DNA from: JAKLDO01 sp035354435
GTDB lineage: Bacteria > UBP6 > UBA1177
Length of the DNA stretch: 31,288 bases
Direction of reading: 5' to 3'
NCBI GenBank assembly: GCA_035354435.1
Contig: DAOQAY010000013.1
Coordinates: forward strand, 1-31,288
A model generated the notes under the pieces. The model saw nothing but the letters and a program-made list of their open reading frames with translations. It made no database searches and had not been told where the DNA came from. The position numbers and the translations under genes are program-made. Below are positions 17,318-25,086 of the stretch, piece by piece. The first letter of the stretch is position 1; each line of letters begins with the position of its first letter.

Positions 17318-18472
17318 TCATTCACTAAGGATGTATTTGATGTTTTGCTTAAAAACATAAATATTTTCTGCTGGATTTGTCATTTCATTAGGCGTTAAAT
17401 TGTCTCCTGAATGCCCTGCAAAACTTGTTCCGAAACCCATTTCGACAGGATGTGTTCCTCCGTCTATAAAAATTCTGCTTCCAGTCCATGCAGTAACAAA
17501 AAGATACTTATTCCCATTTTTCAAATCAACAGATATTGCTCCTGTTGAATATAAAGCAGATCCTTTTGATGTTACAGTTGCAGTTTTAGAGAAAATCTTT
17601 TTATATGTTGTGGAAACTCCTTCTGCTTCATATATTGCCCAAGTCAGATCAGTATTTGCAGAAAGATTGAACCCTTGAGCAAATTCGACCACTTTCACAT
17701 TTTTAGTGCAATTAAAAAAATTTCCTCTTTTTTGTGTGTCTCTTGCGGTATTTCCAGTGCCGCCGAGATCCCCCGTATAAACACAATCCTTCAATGTTCC
17801 GTCACATACCCCTGTGCCGCAATCTTTGGAAACTGTTGAACCGCCGCCATTGCTGCTGCACAATTTCAGAACATTAGAGTCACAGAAAAGTTCGTTCGGA
17901 TCACAGATCATATCATGACAACTGACCGGAACTGTGGTTGTGTCACAATATTGCAGATCTGTGCAATTTGTTGATAACACATCGGTTTTACCATCAGCAT
18001 TGCAAGTATAGACATCTTCATTTTTGCAGAATTTTGTATCTGGTTCACATGTCAAAGTATCACAATAGAATGTTCCGACAGGATTTTCCACACACATTTT
18101 GAGCGGATCTGAGCAGTCTTCAACTGAAATCCACTCATGAGCAACATTGCATTCAAGAACATTGTCCAGTGTGTTATCGCATTTCTTTTCGCCGATAGTG
18201 CATCCGGTAACAGTATCATCATCGGGAACTACTGCTGAATCATCGTCAGGAACAATCACGGCATCTTCATCAGGATCTATAACTGAATCATTGTCAGGAT
18301 TTATCACCGAATCATCATCAGAGAATACTTCGTCAATGTCAGAATCATCTTGTGCGTCAACATCTCCTGCCGCTTCATTGTCAGTAAAATCAGGATTCCC
18401 TATTTCAACGGTCTTAGTTCCGCAAGCGACTGAAATTATCATCATAATAAAAAGTATTAAAATCTTCTTCAT
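17318..18472 (-). CDS. Lipoprotein with Asp-rich octad linker and Cys-rich modules
   Basis: A 384-residue predicted lipoprotein. The signal peptide MKKILILFIMMIISVAC ends in a lipobox with the lipidated cysteine at 17. Residues about 31-88 form an acidic linker built from octads such as DDDSVINP, DNDSVIDP, DEDAVIVP and DDDSAVVP. Residues about 91-232 contain many regularly spaced cysteines in repeated modules (for example CEPDTKFCKNEDVYTC and CDPNELFCDSNVLKLC), probably disulfide-bonded outside the cytoplasm. The last 140 residues look beta-rich and match no family I recognise. A surface or periplasmic adhesion/binding role is conceivable but not shown. ATG 18472 has SD GGAGG five bases upstream and a good promoter. 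It is the first gene of the run leading into wzx. Confidence 0.82.
   Translation of the reverse strand: MKKILILFIMMIISVACGTKTVEIGNPDFTDNEAAGDVDAQDDSDIDEVFSDDDSVINPDNDSVIDPDEDAVIVPDDDSAVVPDDDTVTGCTIGEKKCDNTLDNVLECNVAHEWISVEDCSDPLKMCVENPVGTFYCDTLTCEPDTKFCKNEDVYTCNADGKTDVLSTNCTDLQYCDTTTVPVSCHDMICDPNELFCDSNVLKLCSSNGGGSTVSKDCGTGVCDGTLKDCVYTGDLGGTGNTARDTQKRGNFFNCTKNVKVVEFAQGFNLSANTDLTWAIYEAEGVSTTYKKIFSKTATVTSKGSALYSTGAISVDLKNGNKYLFVTAWTGSRIFIDGGTHPVEMGFGTSFAGHSGDNLTPNEMTNPAENIYVFKQNIKYILSE
18209..18319. repeat. 24-bp imperfect tandem repeat coding the Asp-rich linker
   Basis: About 4.6 imperfect copies with a 24-base period, each containing on the plus strand a block like caggatctataactgaatca. They encode the octads D-x-D-S/A-V-x-x-P of the lipoprotein, residues 52-88. 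Copy number could vary by slippage and change linker length without shifting frame. Confidence 0.8.
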
Positions 18473-18509
18473 TACTTCCTCCGATAAATTAATCCTGAAA
18501 CGCTCGGAT

Positions 18510-18537
18510 ATTATATCTGCCGGTGTTTGGAAATCAA
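18510..18537 (-). promoter_or_regulatory. Sigma70-type promoter of the lipoprotein-wzx operon
   Basis: On the minus strand TTGATT (18537-18532) and TATAAT (18515-18510) are 16 bases apart. The predicted leader is about 30 bases and holds the SD GGAGG. No other promoter of similar quality was noticed before wzx, so this one may drive the whole run down to hisF. Confidence 0.55.
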
Positions 18538-18547
18538 GTAAGGATGG

Positions 18548-19318
18548 TTAGTTTATCTCTTTGGTATTAAAGAAAATTATTGATACCGAAAGTACTATTA
18601 CAACTATGAAAAGGGCGTAAAATGATGCAAATCCTATACTGAGACCTTCCAGACCTCTGCCGTAAACGAGGTTGTCCTTGATATTGAAATGACTGAAATC
18701 CGGCAGGATATATCTCAAAGTTGTAATGACTTTTGCCACAGTTTCAGATGTTCTGCCAGTGATCGCATAGACCAGATTGTATGATGTCGCTCCGATCAGA
18801 TAGAATGAAATGGTCAGCATTGCGGCAACAGCAGGCTCTGTCAGAGTTGAACAGAGCACGGCAACTGAAATTACAGTAGCCGTCTGAAGAAATATAGTAT
18901 AGACCGCAGGAATATAGGTCACAAATCTGCCTATTCCGCCGTAAACGAAAAGAAGCGCCGCAAAAATAGCACACATCACAACGATCTCTAAAACTATCAT
19001 AAGTATCATTCCTGTAAATTTGCCAAGAATGTATTCAGCTCTCGAAAGCGGCCTTGACAAAAGAGGATGAAGCGTTTTCAGTGACAGCTCTTTCTGAACA
19101 AGCGAAATGCCGAGAAAAATAGAAAGCACCGTAGAGAATATTTCAATTGTACCAAGTCCTATGTCACTGATAATATTGAGTTCATCGCCAATTGTCATCT
19201 GAGTTATCGCAATTCCGAGAACAAAAATGAACATGGCAAAAAAGAGAAGAATATACAAAACCTTATTTCTTACCATTTCAAGAAAAGTGTAATATGCAAC
19301 ATTAAAAATCCTATTCAT
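18548..19318 (-). CDS. ABC-2 type transporter permease
   Basis: A 256-residue membrane protein with about six hydrophobic segments and the motif HPLLSRPLSRAEYILGKF after the second, typical of ABC-2 permeases of the NosY/Gld-like kind. It pairs with the ATPase gene just upstream. I place the start at ATG 19318 (MNRIFNVAYYTFLEMVRNK), which has SD GGAGGTG and overlaps the ATPase stop by eight bases. A longer frame to 19384 exists, but its extra 22 residues are not family-like. Substrate is unknown. It does not resemble a dedicated Wzm polysaccharide exporter. Confidence 0.87.
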   Translation of the reverse strand: MNRIFNVAYYTFLEMVRNKVLYILLFFAMFIFVLGIAITQMTIGDELNIISDIGLGTIEIFSTVLSIFLGISLVQKELSLKTLHPLLSRPLSRAEYILGKFTGMILMIVLEIVVMCAIFAALLFVYGGIGRFVTYIPAVYTIFLQTATVISVAVLCSTLTEPAVAAMLTISFYLIGATSYNLVYAITGRTSETVAKVITTLRYILPDFSHFNIKDNLVYGRGLEGLSIGFASFYALFIVVIVLSVSIIFFNTKEIN

Positions 19319-20246
19319 GACCCACCTCCGATGATCCTTTGAAAACAATCTCTTCAAGCGATGGATACGAACCTCTTGCATCATGGACCGTGTAACCTTT
19401 CTTAACTATTGTCGCAAGTTTAGAATTGAAATCCAAAAGATCGGGACAATCAATCACAAATCTGTCTGTAGCAACCCGTATCCCTTTAAAAAGTGAAAAA
19501 GCCGCATCTTTCATTTCATCCGGTCCGCCGAATTCTATTGTGAATCTAATATTTTCAGGTTTCACTATTTCCCGGACAGTTCCGAAACTCTTTCTGACAC
19601 CGTTTTCTATTATCAGCACTCTATCTGACAAGTTCTCGATATCACTAAGTATATGGCTTGAAAAAATGACACTCCGCCCTTCTCTTTTCAACGATCTTAT
19701 AATCTCTTTAACTTCTCTTCTTCCAATAGGATCAAGACCGCTCATCGGTTCATCCATGATAACAAGTTCAGGATCATGAATTATTGCCTGAGCAATACCT
19801 ATTCTCTGCAACATGCCCTTGGAATAACTGGATAATTTCCTATTTCTGTCATTATATAGAGCAACTCTTCTCAGCACTTTTTCAGCTTTGTCGATAAGGC
19901 TGGAACCCTTCATCCCTGAAAGTCTGCCGAAATATTTCAGAAGCTCCATTGAAGTAAGTTCCGAATAAAAATAAGGTCTTTCGGGAAGGAATCCTATCTT
20001 TTTCTTTATCTCGATATTGCCCGCCTTTTCACCGAATATTGAAATCTCCCCTGCCGTCGGAGCAATAAAACCCATCATCATCTTGATCGTTGTTGTCTTT
20101 CCTGCACCGTTATGACCGACAAAACCAACTATCTCCCCGGTCTCTACCGAAAAAGAGAAATCTTTAACCGCCTCAATCTTGTCCCATACTTTCATGGGAT
20201 GGCGAAATGTTTTCGTCAAATTTCTGATTTCCACCGGCTTAGCCAT
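19311..20246 (-). CDS. ABC transporter ATP-binding protein
   Basis: A 311-residue ATPase with Walker A GHNGAGKT (44-51), a degenerate signature YSKGMLQ (141-147, serine followed by KGM rather than SGGQ), Walker B LVIMDEP (161-167), D-loop SGLDP and switch histidine 198 in FSSHIL. The signature form is normal for CcmA/NatA-type ATPases partnered with ABC-2 permeases. About 90 residues follow the ATPase core and resemble the usual C-terminal extension of that group. The start is ATG 20246, with a near-perfect SD (AGGAGGAG, 20258-20251). The upstream in-frame codons to 20270 are probably not translated. Confidence 0.92.
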   Translation of the reverse strand: MAKPVEIRNLTKTFRHPMKVWDKIEAVKDFSFSVETGEIVGFVGHNGAGKTTTIKMMMGFIAPTAGEISIFGEKAGNIEIKKKIGFLPERPYFYSELTSMELLKYFGRLSGMKGSSLIDKAEKVLRRVALYNDRNRKLSSYSKGMLQRIGIAQAIIHDPELVIMDEPMSGLDPIGRREVKEIIRSLKREGRSVIFSSHILSDIENLSDRVLIIENGVRKSFGTVREIVKPENIRFTIEFGGPDEMKDAAFSLFKGIRVATDRFVIDCPDLLDFNSKLATIVKKGYTVHDARGSYPSLEEIVFKGSSEVGHE

Positions 20247-20282
20247 TTTCTCCTCCTGCAAGCAATCCATTTTACCGTATTT

Positions 20283-20310
20283 AATTTAAGAACATACTTG
20301 AAGAAGTCAA
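20283..20310 (-). promoter_or_regulatory. Possible promoter of the ABC transporter genes
   Basis: TTGACT (20310-20305) and TAAATT (20288-20283) on the minus strand are 16 bases apart. The -10 box is weak. The site lies in the only non-coding gap upstream of the ATPase gene. Confidence 0.35.
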
Positions 20311-20326
20311 TATTAGTGATTCTATT

Positions 20327-22468
20327 CTATTGGACGGGCTTTTGATCCTTTCTCATTTCCAGATAATCCATGACAAGGCATCCGTTATTCCGGGGAATTA
20401 TTCTGAACGAGTTCTTTCCTGCTTTCAAGTGTCCGGAAAAACTGATTATTTCTGTTCTGACCGGTCCGGGTTGCGGTTTGTAGTGAGCTTTTATTTCACC
20501 ATTTACTTCGATATCAAACCCGACTGTGCATTCCGTTGCGGCTATAGCGAATTCAAGGTCGTAAGTTCCTTCTCTTTTTACCGAATGTTCAAATCCGTAA
20601 TAATTCTGAGTTCCGCCTTTAAACAATACTCCGAGCGCCCAGACACTGAAATTCACTTTTTCGGAAGGATAAAAGCCGAAGTCAGTTGAAGGGGCATTGT
20701 CAAAAACTGCCAGAATAAAATAAGGTGTCCCGTTCACAGGGATGAACTTTGATTCAAATTCCGCTCTGTAAATTCCGTCATCTTCAAGAAAATCAAGCTT
20801 TTCTGCTGTATATTCTTTTTCGTTCTTATAAATTCTGTATATACCTTTATATTGTGTATCTTTGTAAAATTTCTGAATATTCCGGTCAAGAATGTCGCCT
20901 CCTGAATACATGATCAGATTGCCATGCCTGTCATAGGGCGGATCATCAGACAGAATAAGATTCGAATCAAAGTGAAACTTAAAGGAGAAAGGAAGCATAA
21001 CTATTGAATTTTCTATGTGATTATCCACAATCAGCTTTTGTATTCTTTGCGGATCTTTTGAATCGTCAAATGCTTTAAAAATCGTTGCCGGAAAAATAGT
21101 CACTGAAAAAAAGATGATGGATGCGGCAAAAAGTCCGTTTAGCGACCCTGCCAGAAAAAACGCAGCACCATTGTTCTTTCTGATAAAATATTCATAAAGA
21201 TCTGTAAATCCGCAGGCGGCGGCAATGAGAAAAAGTGCTCCCGATTCAATCAGATATCTCGGACCGGCATAATTTCCTTCGATATAGAATGTAAAATATG
21301 CTGCAACTGCACATAATGGCATGAAATAATAGAGAAAATACTTGTACGGATTTTTAAATATCGCCGGAATTATAAAAACCAGCATAAGCGGATAGACCGA
21401 TATTTTATGGATAAAACTGTTAAGTCTTAAAAATGTTATCCCTTTTGCATATTCAAATGTCACACCTGCTTCAGGAAGGAATTCACCATGATTTCCGGCA
21501 CATCCGTTACCGAATCCCGGACGGTGGCAGAATTTTCTTGTGTTGAGAAGATTAAAATAGACATCCTGAACAAAAATAAAGGGGTCATTTGTAAAATAAT
21601 AGTTGTATCCCATGAGGGCAAGACCGGTAAAAACAAAAGGTACGGTGAACCATATCAGCGGTTTTAATGCTCTATCCTTGAAAATTATCAGAACAGCAAT
21701 CGCAAAATAGGTGTAAAGAGCATTCTGAGTCCTTACAAAAAGCGAGATGGAAAGTATCAGCCCTGCCAGAAAATAAAGTCCGGAATTATAAGGTTTGTGA
21801 ACAATTATGTATGAAGAAACCAGAACGAGCATCAGTCCGAAATGGTGAGGAAAATAGAGCGCTCCATGCAGAATATGAGTTGTAGAAAAAGCAAAAAGCA
21901 TCATCGCAATTACCGCAGTACGGCGGTCTTTCAGTGCGGCAGCATGTTTTCCGACAAGATAGGTGTTGATCCCTGCAAGAAGCGGATTAAAAAGATACGG
22001 AATACCCAGTGCGGCAAACGGTGCCATAAAAAAGCTGAAACCGGGAAGAAAGATAGAAGTATACTTCCCGTTAGAGATTGTGATAAAATTATTCCAGTAA
22101 TGTTCATAAAAATCAGGGGTTTCAAGAAACAGTTTCCCGTTCCAGATCATTTTTGCAAGCCAGACATAGTGAATCCCGTCTTCAGGCTGAGGAGAAACAA
22201 TGCTGTAACCGTTCACAATAAAACATGTCATGCTCATCAGCACAGGTATCAGATAGAACAGTACGCCGGAAACGAACTCTCCTGAAATGTCGAGTTTTTT
22301 ACGGCAGAACAGAGTGCATGATCCGCAAACAAAAATACAGATCAGCAGAATTATGTGAAATCGAGGATAGAACACACTGAAAACATTATAGAATTCGCCT
22401 TTTGCCGAAAATACAAAATAAAGCATAAAAACAATAAGTGAAAAAATTATCGAGACCGTTCTTTTCAT
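20327..22468 (-). CDS. GT-C membrane glycosyltransferase with C-terminal soluble domain
   Basis: A 713-residue protein. The first about 470 residues have around eleven hydrophobic segments. The first large extracytoplasmic loop carries an acidic motif (PQPEDGIHYVWLAKMIWNG), as in GT-C enzymes of the GT39/ArnT/PMT kind that use polyprenyl-phosphate sugars. The last about 240 residues are soluble and beta-rich. Its final part (beginning KREGTYDLEFAIAATECTV and ending VMDYLEMRK) resembles a carbohydrate-binding beta sandwich. It probably transfers a sugar in the periplasm to a glycan or protein; the acceptor is unknown. ATG 22468 has only a weak SD (TAGG). It is separated from the ABC genes by 80 bases and is divergent from the AEC permease gene. 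Confidence 0.75.
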   Translation of the reverse strand: MKRTVSIIFSLIVFMLYFVFSAKGEFYNVFSVFYPRFHIILLICIFVCGSCTLFCRKKLDISGEFVSGVLFYLIPVLMSMTCFIVNGYSIVSPQPEDGIHYVWLAKMIWNGKLFLETPDFYEHYWNNFITISNGKYTSIFLPGFSFFMAPFAALGIPYLFNPLLAGINTYLVGKHAAALKDRRTAVIAMMLFAFSTTHILHGALYFPHHFGLMLVLVSSYIIVHKPYNSGLYFLAGLILSISLFVRTQNALYTYFAIAVLIIFKDRALKPLIWFTVPFVFTGLALMGYNYYFTNDPFIFVQDVYFNLLNTRKFCHRPGFGNGCAGNHGEFLPEAGVTFEYAKGITFLRLNSFIHKISVYPLMLVFIIPAIFKNPYKYFLYYFMPLCAVAAYFTFYIEGNYAGPRYLIESGALFLIAAACGFTDLYEYFIRKNNGAAFFLAGSLNGLFAASIIFFSVTIFPATIFKAFDDSKDPQRIQKLIVDNHIENSIVMLPFSFKFHFDSNLILSDDPPYDRHGNLIMYSGGDILDRNIQKFYKDTQYKGIYRIYKNEKEYTAEKLDFLEDDGIYRAEFESKFIPVNGTPYFILAVFDNAPSTDFGFYPSEKVNFSVWALGVLFKGGTQNYYGFEHSVKREGTYDLEFAIAATECTVGFDIEVNGEIKAHYKPQPGPVRTEIISFSGHLKAGKNSFRIIPRNNGCLVMDYLEMRKDQKPVQ

Positions 22469-22530
22469 GCAAAACCTATAATTAACTGCCGGAGTCTAAC
22501 TGGATTAATGTAATTTATCAAGATATTGGC

Positions 22531-22558
22531 TTGACAGATTTTACCATTGGTTTAGACT
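22531..22558 (+). promoter_or_regulatory. Promoter of the AEC permease gene
   Basis: TTGACA (22531-22536) and TAGACT (22553-22558) are 16 bases apart. Predicted transcription starts near 22565, which is downstream of the first in-frame ATG (22563). This favours ATG 22584 as the real start. Confidence 0.55.
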
Positions 22559-22583
22559 GTCGATGTCTTTATTTGAGAGGATT

Positions 22584-23540
22584 ATGAGTCTTATTGAGCT
22601 TGTTCTGGTGATAAACTTTCCGATTTTTCTCGGATGGTTTTTCAAGCAGTTGAAAATATTTAAAGAAAGTGATATCTCCGCAATAAGAAAACTGGTCATA
22701 AAAGTTACAGTTCCATTTATAATTTTTAGAAATCTATATCACGCCGATATCAACGATGTTTCACAGCTTCTGCCAGCTTCAACCGCATTTATTCTTATCT
22801 CAGTAATGTTTACAACGGCAGTATATTTATCCAGAAAGACCGTATCAGATGACATCACCACATCAAACAGCTACTGCATCACCACATTTATGGGTAATTA
22901 CGGATATTTAGGCTGGGGAGTTCTCTATTATTTTTATGGCGATCTTGGATTCACCAGAGCTGTTTTTTTTACTGTGCTTTTCTGGCCTGTTTTTCTGATG
23001 CTCGGTTTTATTCTGTCAGTTCTTCTGTCAGGAAAAGATCTGAACAGAAACTCCATGAAATTGATTGTGCCGGCTCTCAGGGGAAATGCGCTGACACCAA
23101 TAGTTGTTGTAATTATTGCACTTTCAATGAATTACTTCAAAATTCCGATCCCTGTATGGTTTTCAAAAAGTGTTGATTCATTTGCTTCAATTACAATACC
23201 GGCAATACTTTTCAGTGTCGGACTTTCATTTTCGGTATTTATAAAAAAGGTGCACTTGAAAGCGGTTTTTTTCGGAACGGTTCTCAGGGTCGTAACAGGT
23301 ATCGTTTTCGGAATAGTCGCTGTTTTTATAACATCACTGCTTTTTAATGTGGATGAAACCACAAAAAAAGTGATTCTCCTCGAATCTGTAATGCCTTCAG
23401 CGGCAATATCACCTTTCTTCTCAGATTTTATTCAATCAGAAAAAGAAGTTGTCAGCGGGATTCTCACATTTTCAACGATTGTTTCTCTTGTGACACTTCC
23501 GTTATGGTATTCAATAATTGAAAAATGGAGTCTTATTTGA
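22584..23540 (+). CDS. AEC-family (auxin efflux carrier-like) transporter
   Basis: A 318-residue membrane protein with about ten hydrophobic segments in two similar halves. GNYGYLGWGVLYYFYGDLG in the first half and ESVMPSAAISPFFSDFI in the second match the broken-helix regions of AEC/bile-acid-symporter-fold carriers. Bacterial AEC members move organic acids such as malate; the substrate here is not known. I chose ATG 22584 because GAGAGG ends three bases before it and the predicted transcript begins at about 22565; ATG 22563 lacks an SD. The 3' end overlaps the next gene's possible start. Confidence 0.88.
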   Translation: MSLIELVLVINFPIFLGWFFKQLKIFKESDISAIRKLVIKVTVPFIIFRNLYHADINDVSQLLPASTAFILISVMFTTAVYLSRKTVSDDITTSNSYCITTFMGNYGYLGWGVLYYFYGDLGFTRAVFFTVLFWPVFLMLGFILSVLLSGKDLNRNSMKLIVPALRGNALTPIVVVIIALSMNYFKIPIPVWFSKSVDSFASITIPAILFSVGLSFSVFIKKVHLKAVFFGTVLRVVTGIVFGIVAVFITSLLFNVDETTKKVILLESVMPSAAISPFFSDFIQSEKEVVSGILTFSTIVSLVTLPLWYSIIEKWSLI

Positions 23541-23935
23541 ACGAAAAGAGATGCTGTTCCATGCCTGTAAGAGATCTTGTTGTCTTTTCATTTGCAATTT
23601 CAGGACTTGCACTTAACACTCTGCTTATATTGAATGACATAAAACTCAGAGGATACTGCCCTTATTTGAGCGGGATACCCAGCTGTTACATAACCGCCGA
23701 CGGGTTTCTGCTTATACTTCTTTCAATTTTTCTGCTTAACAGACCGCTTAAAAACCTGCTTTTTTCTGCCGGTATGGCTATGGGACTGTCCATATCAATA
23801 TATTTTTCAGCCATGCATCTTTTAATGATAAATCCGTCACCTGAATTCTACGGAATATCAACAAGTTACGCCACAGTTCTTATTTTTCTTATCATTATTA
23901 TGGTCAAATTCCTTGTAATAAAAAAAAAGCCTTAG
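23525..23935 (+). CDS. Small four-helix membrane protein of unknown function
   Basis: 136 residues with four clear hydrophobic segments. The loop after the first reads GYCPYLSGIPSCYI, with Cys45 and Cys54 and prolines. The paired cysteines next to a membrane helix loosely recall small redox membrane proteins (VKOR/DsbB-like), but no CxxC is present and I do not recognise the family. ATG 23525 overlaps the AEC gene by 16 bases. ATG 23561 (MPVRDLVVF), beginning after the Cys10/Cys11 pair, is an equally possible start with a distant AAGAGA. Its stop overlaps the convergent gene's stop by four bases (TTAG). Confidence 0.65.
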   Translation: MESYLNEKRCCSMPVRDLVVFSFAISGLALNTLLILNDIKLRGYCPYLSGIPSCYITADGFLLILLSIFLLNRPLKNLLFSAGMAMGLSISIYFSAMHLLMINPSPEFYGISTSYATVLIFLIIIMVKFLVIKKKP

Positions 23936-25086
23936 CCCCTTTTCGATCCTGATGCGGAAATTGATTTCAGTATCGCCTCTTTTACATTTTCTTCGATAGA
24001 TGAATCCTGAAGCATAAGTTTCAATGAATTCAGAAGAGAAGGATTTTTATCGACAAGTTTTCCAAGAAGATAGACAAATATTATCTTAGTATCCTGAATT
24101 TTGGGATCGCCATGACTGTTTCTTTCTTTAAGTATCTCAAGTATCTGCACTGTCAGTTCTTCACCGCCTGCGGTCAGAATAAGAGTTGCAATGATCTCTT
24201 TCTGTGTCCTTGAAATGTTATGAAAATCATAGAACTGGCTTGTAATGACCTTTTCAAGAAAATATACAGCTTCAGCTTTAAAAACACCTTCTTCGATCAA
24301 TCCCATATCCAGACAGCTTTTAAGAAGACTGAGAGCTTCGTGTCTGTCATTTTCTCTCGGAGACAGAAGAAAAATAAGAAGAAAATCGAGTGATGGATGC
24401 TCTTTCAATGCCTCAAGTATCTTAGCTGTGTATGTCTCCTTTGTTGAATGAGACAGAATGAGATTTGTCCAGTTTGCAATGTGTTTATGAGATACGAACG
24501 GGAGCCTCGGCAGATTTGAGAAATAAAATGCCAGAAATCTGGTATCGGAATGTTCTATAAAACTTTTCATGTCGCTTTCTGCGGTATCGATAAACTTCCT
24601 GTAGATGTTTTCTGAGAGTTTAGCATTAAAAAGCCCGTATTCTTTAAAAATGTGGCTTATAAGCTCCATCAGCAGGGCAGGATCGTTACCGAAAAGATCA
24701 GAGAACATCTCGTTCAGCTCACCGCTGCTGTATGTGAGAGATCGTATGAACAGGTCGTTTGCATAGGGGTTGACAACCTCTTTCATCAGCAGATAGACAG
24801 CACCTGTTTCGGTATGATGCCTGTTCTGACTTTTCAAAAAATTATATATCACTGCAAGATCAAAATATCTTCTAGCACCGATAAGTATTACCACCATATC
24901 CTTTAAATAAGGTCTGATGTCCTTACCTGTTTTCATATATGGAAAAAGTTCCGAAACAAACTGGATATACAGGCTAAGAGGCTTTCCTCTGAAATTTTCT
25001 GTTTTCAGGCTGTCATTAGAATCAACCGCTTTTTTATAAGTGCTTAAAGTTTCAGGACTGCTTTCAATATTTGAAAAATCAACCAT
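23932..25086 (-). CDS. Hypothetical alpha-helical protein, last gene of the dapF operon
   Basis: 384 residues, almost wholly predicted helical, with no signal peptide or membrane segment. The later half, with repeated stretches like ALSLLKSCLDMGLIEEG and IIFVYLLGKLVDKNPSLLNS, has the rhythm of HEAT/ARM-like helical pairs, but I do not recognise a family. I place the start at ATG 25086, which overlaps the dapF stop by eight bases and has AGAAGG upstream; a TTG 18 bases earlier is possible. Its position implies co-expression with dapF. No function can be given. Confidence 0.7.
   Translation of the reverse strand: MVDFSNIESSPETLSTYKKAVDSNDSLKTENFRGKPLSLYIQFVSELFPYMKTGKDIRPYLKDMVVILIGARRYFDLAVIYNFLKSQNRHHTETGAVYLLMKEVVNPYANDLFIRSLTYSSGELNEMFSDLFGNDPALLMELISHIFKEYGLFNAKLSENIYRKFIDTAESDMKSFIEHSDTRFLAFYFSNLPRLPFVSHKHIANWTNLILSHSTKETYTAKILEALKEHPSLDFLLIFLLSPRENDRHEALSLLKSCLDMGLIEEGVFKAEAVYFLEKVITSQFYDFHNISRTQKEIIATLILTAGGEELTVQILEILKERNSHGDPKIQDTKIIFVYLLGKLVDKNPSLLNSLKLMLQDSSIEENVKEAILKSISASGSKRG

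Noticed and set aside
18209..18319. Regular 24-bp repeat as a possible CRISPR-like array
   Set aside because: There are no unique spacers. The repeats are contiguous, imperfect and in frame within a coding sequence.
18147..18551. Plus-strand Ser-rich open frame opposite the lipoprotein gene
   Set aside because: It is the antisense reading of the Asp-rich tandem repeat. The minus-strand frame has a lipobox, SD and promoter; this one has none.
19319..19384. Longer N-terminus for the ABC permease
   Set aside because: The extra 22 residues are basic and not family-like, and lie within the ATPase gene. ATG 19318 has a strong SD.
18548..20246. ABC transporter as the polysaccharide exporter (Wzm/Wzt)
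   Set aside because: The ATPase is of the CcmA/NatA kind and the permease is ABC-2 with the SRPLSR motif. A Wzx/Wzy pathway is already present, and the genes lie outside the glycan operon.
23921..23945. A-run and C/T-rich stretch at the convergent AEC-side/dapF-side ends as a bidirectional terminator
   Set aside because: Only a weak AAAAG/CTTTT pairing can be drawn, lying within the coding ends; no GC stem.
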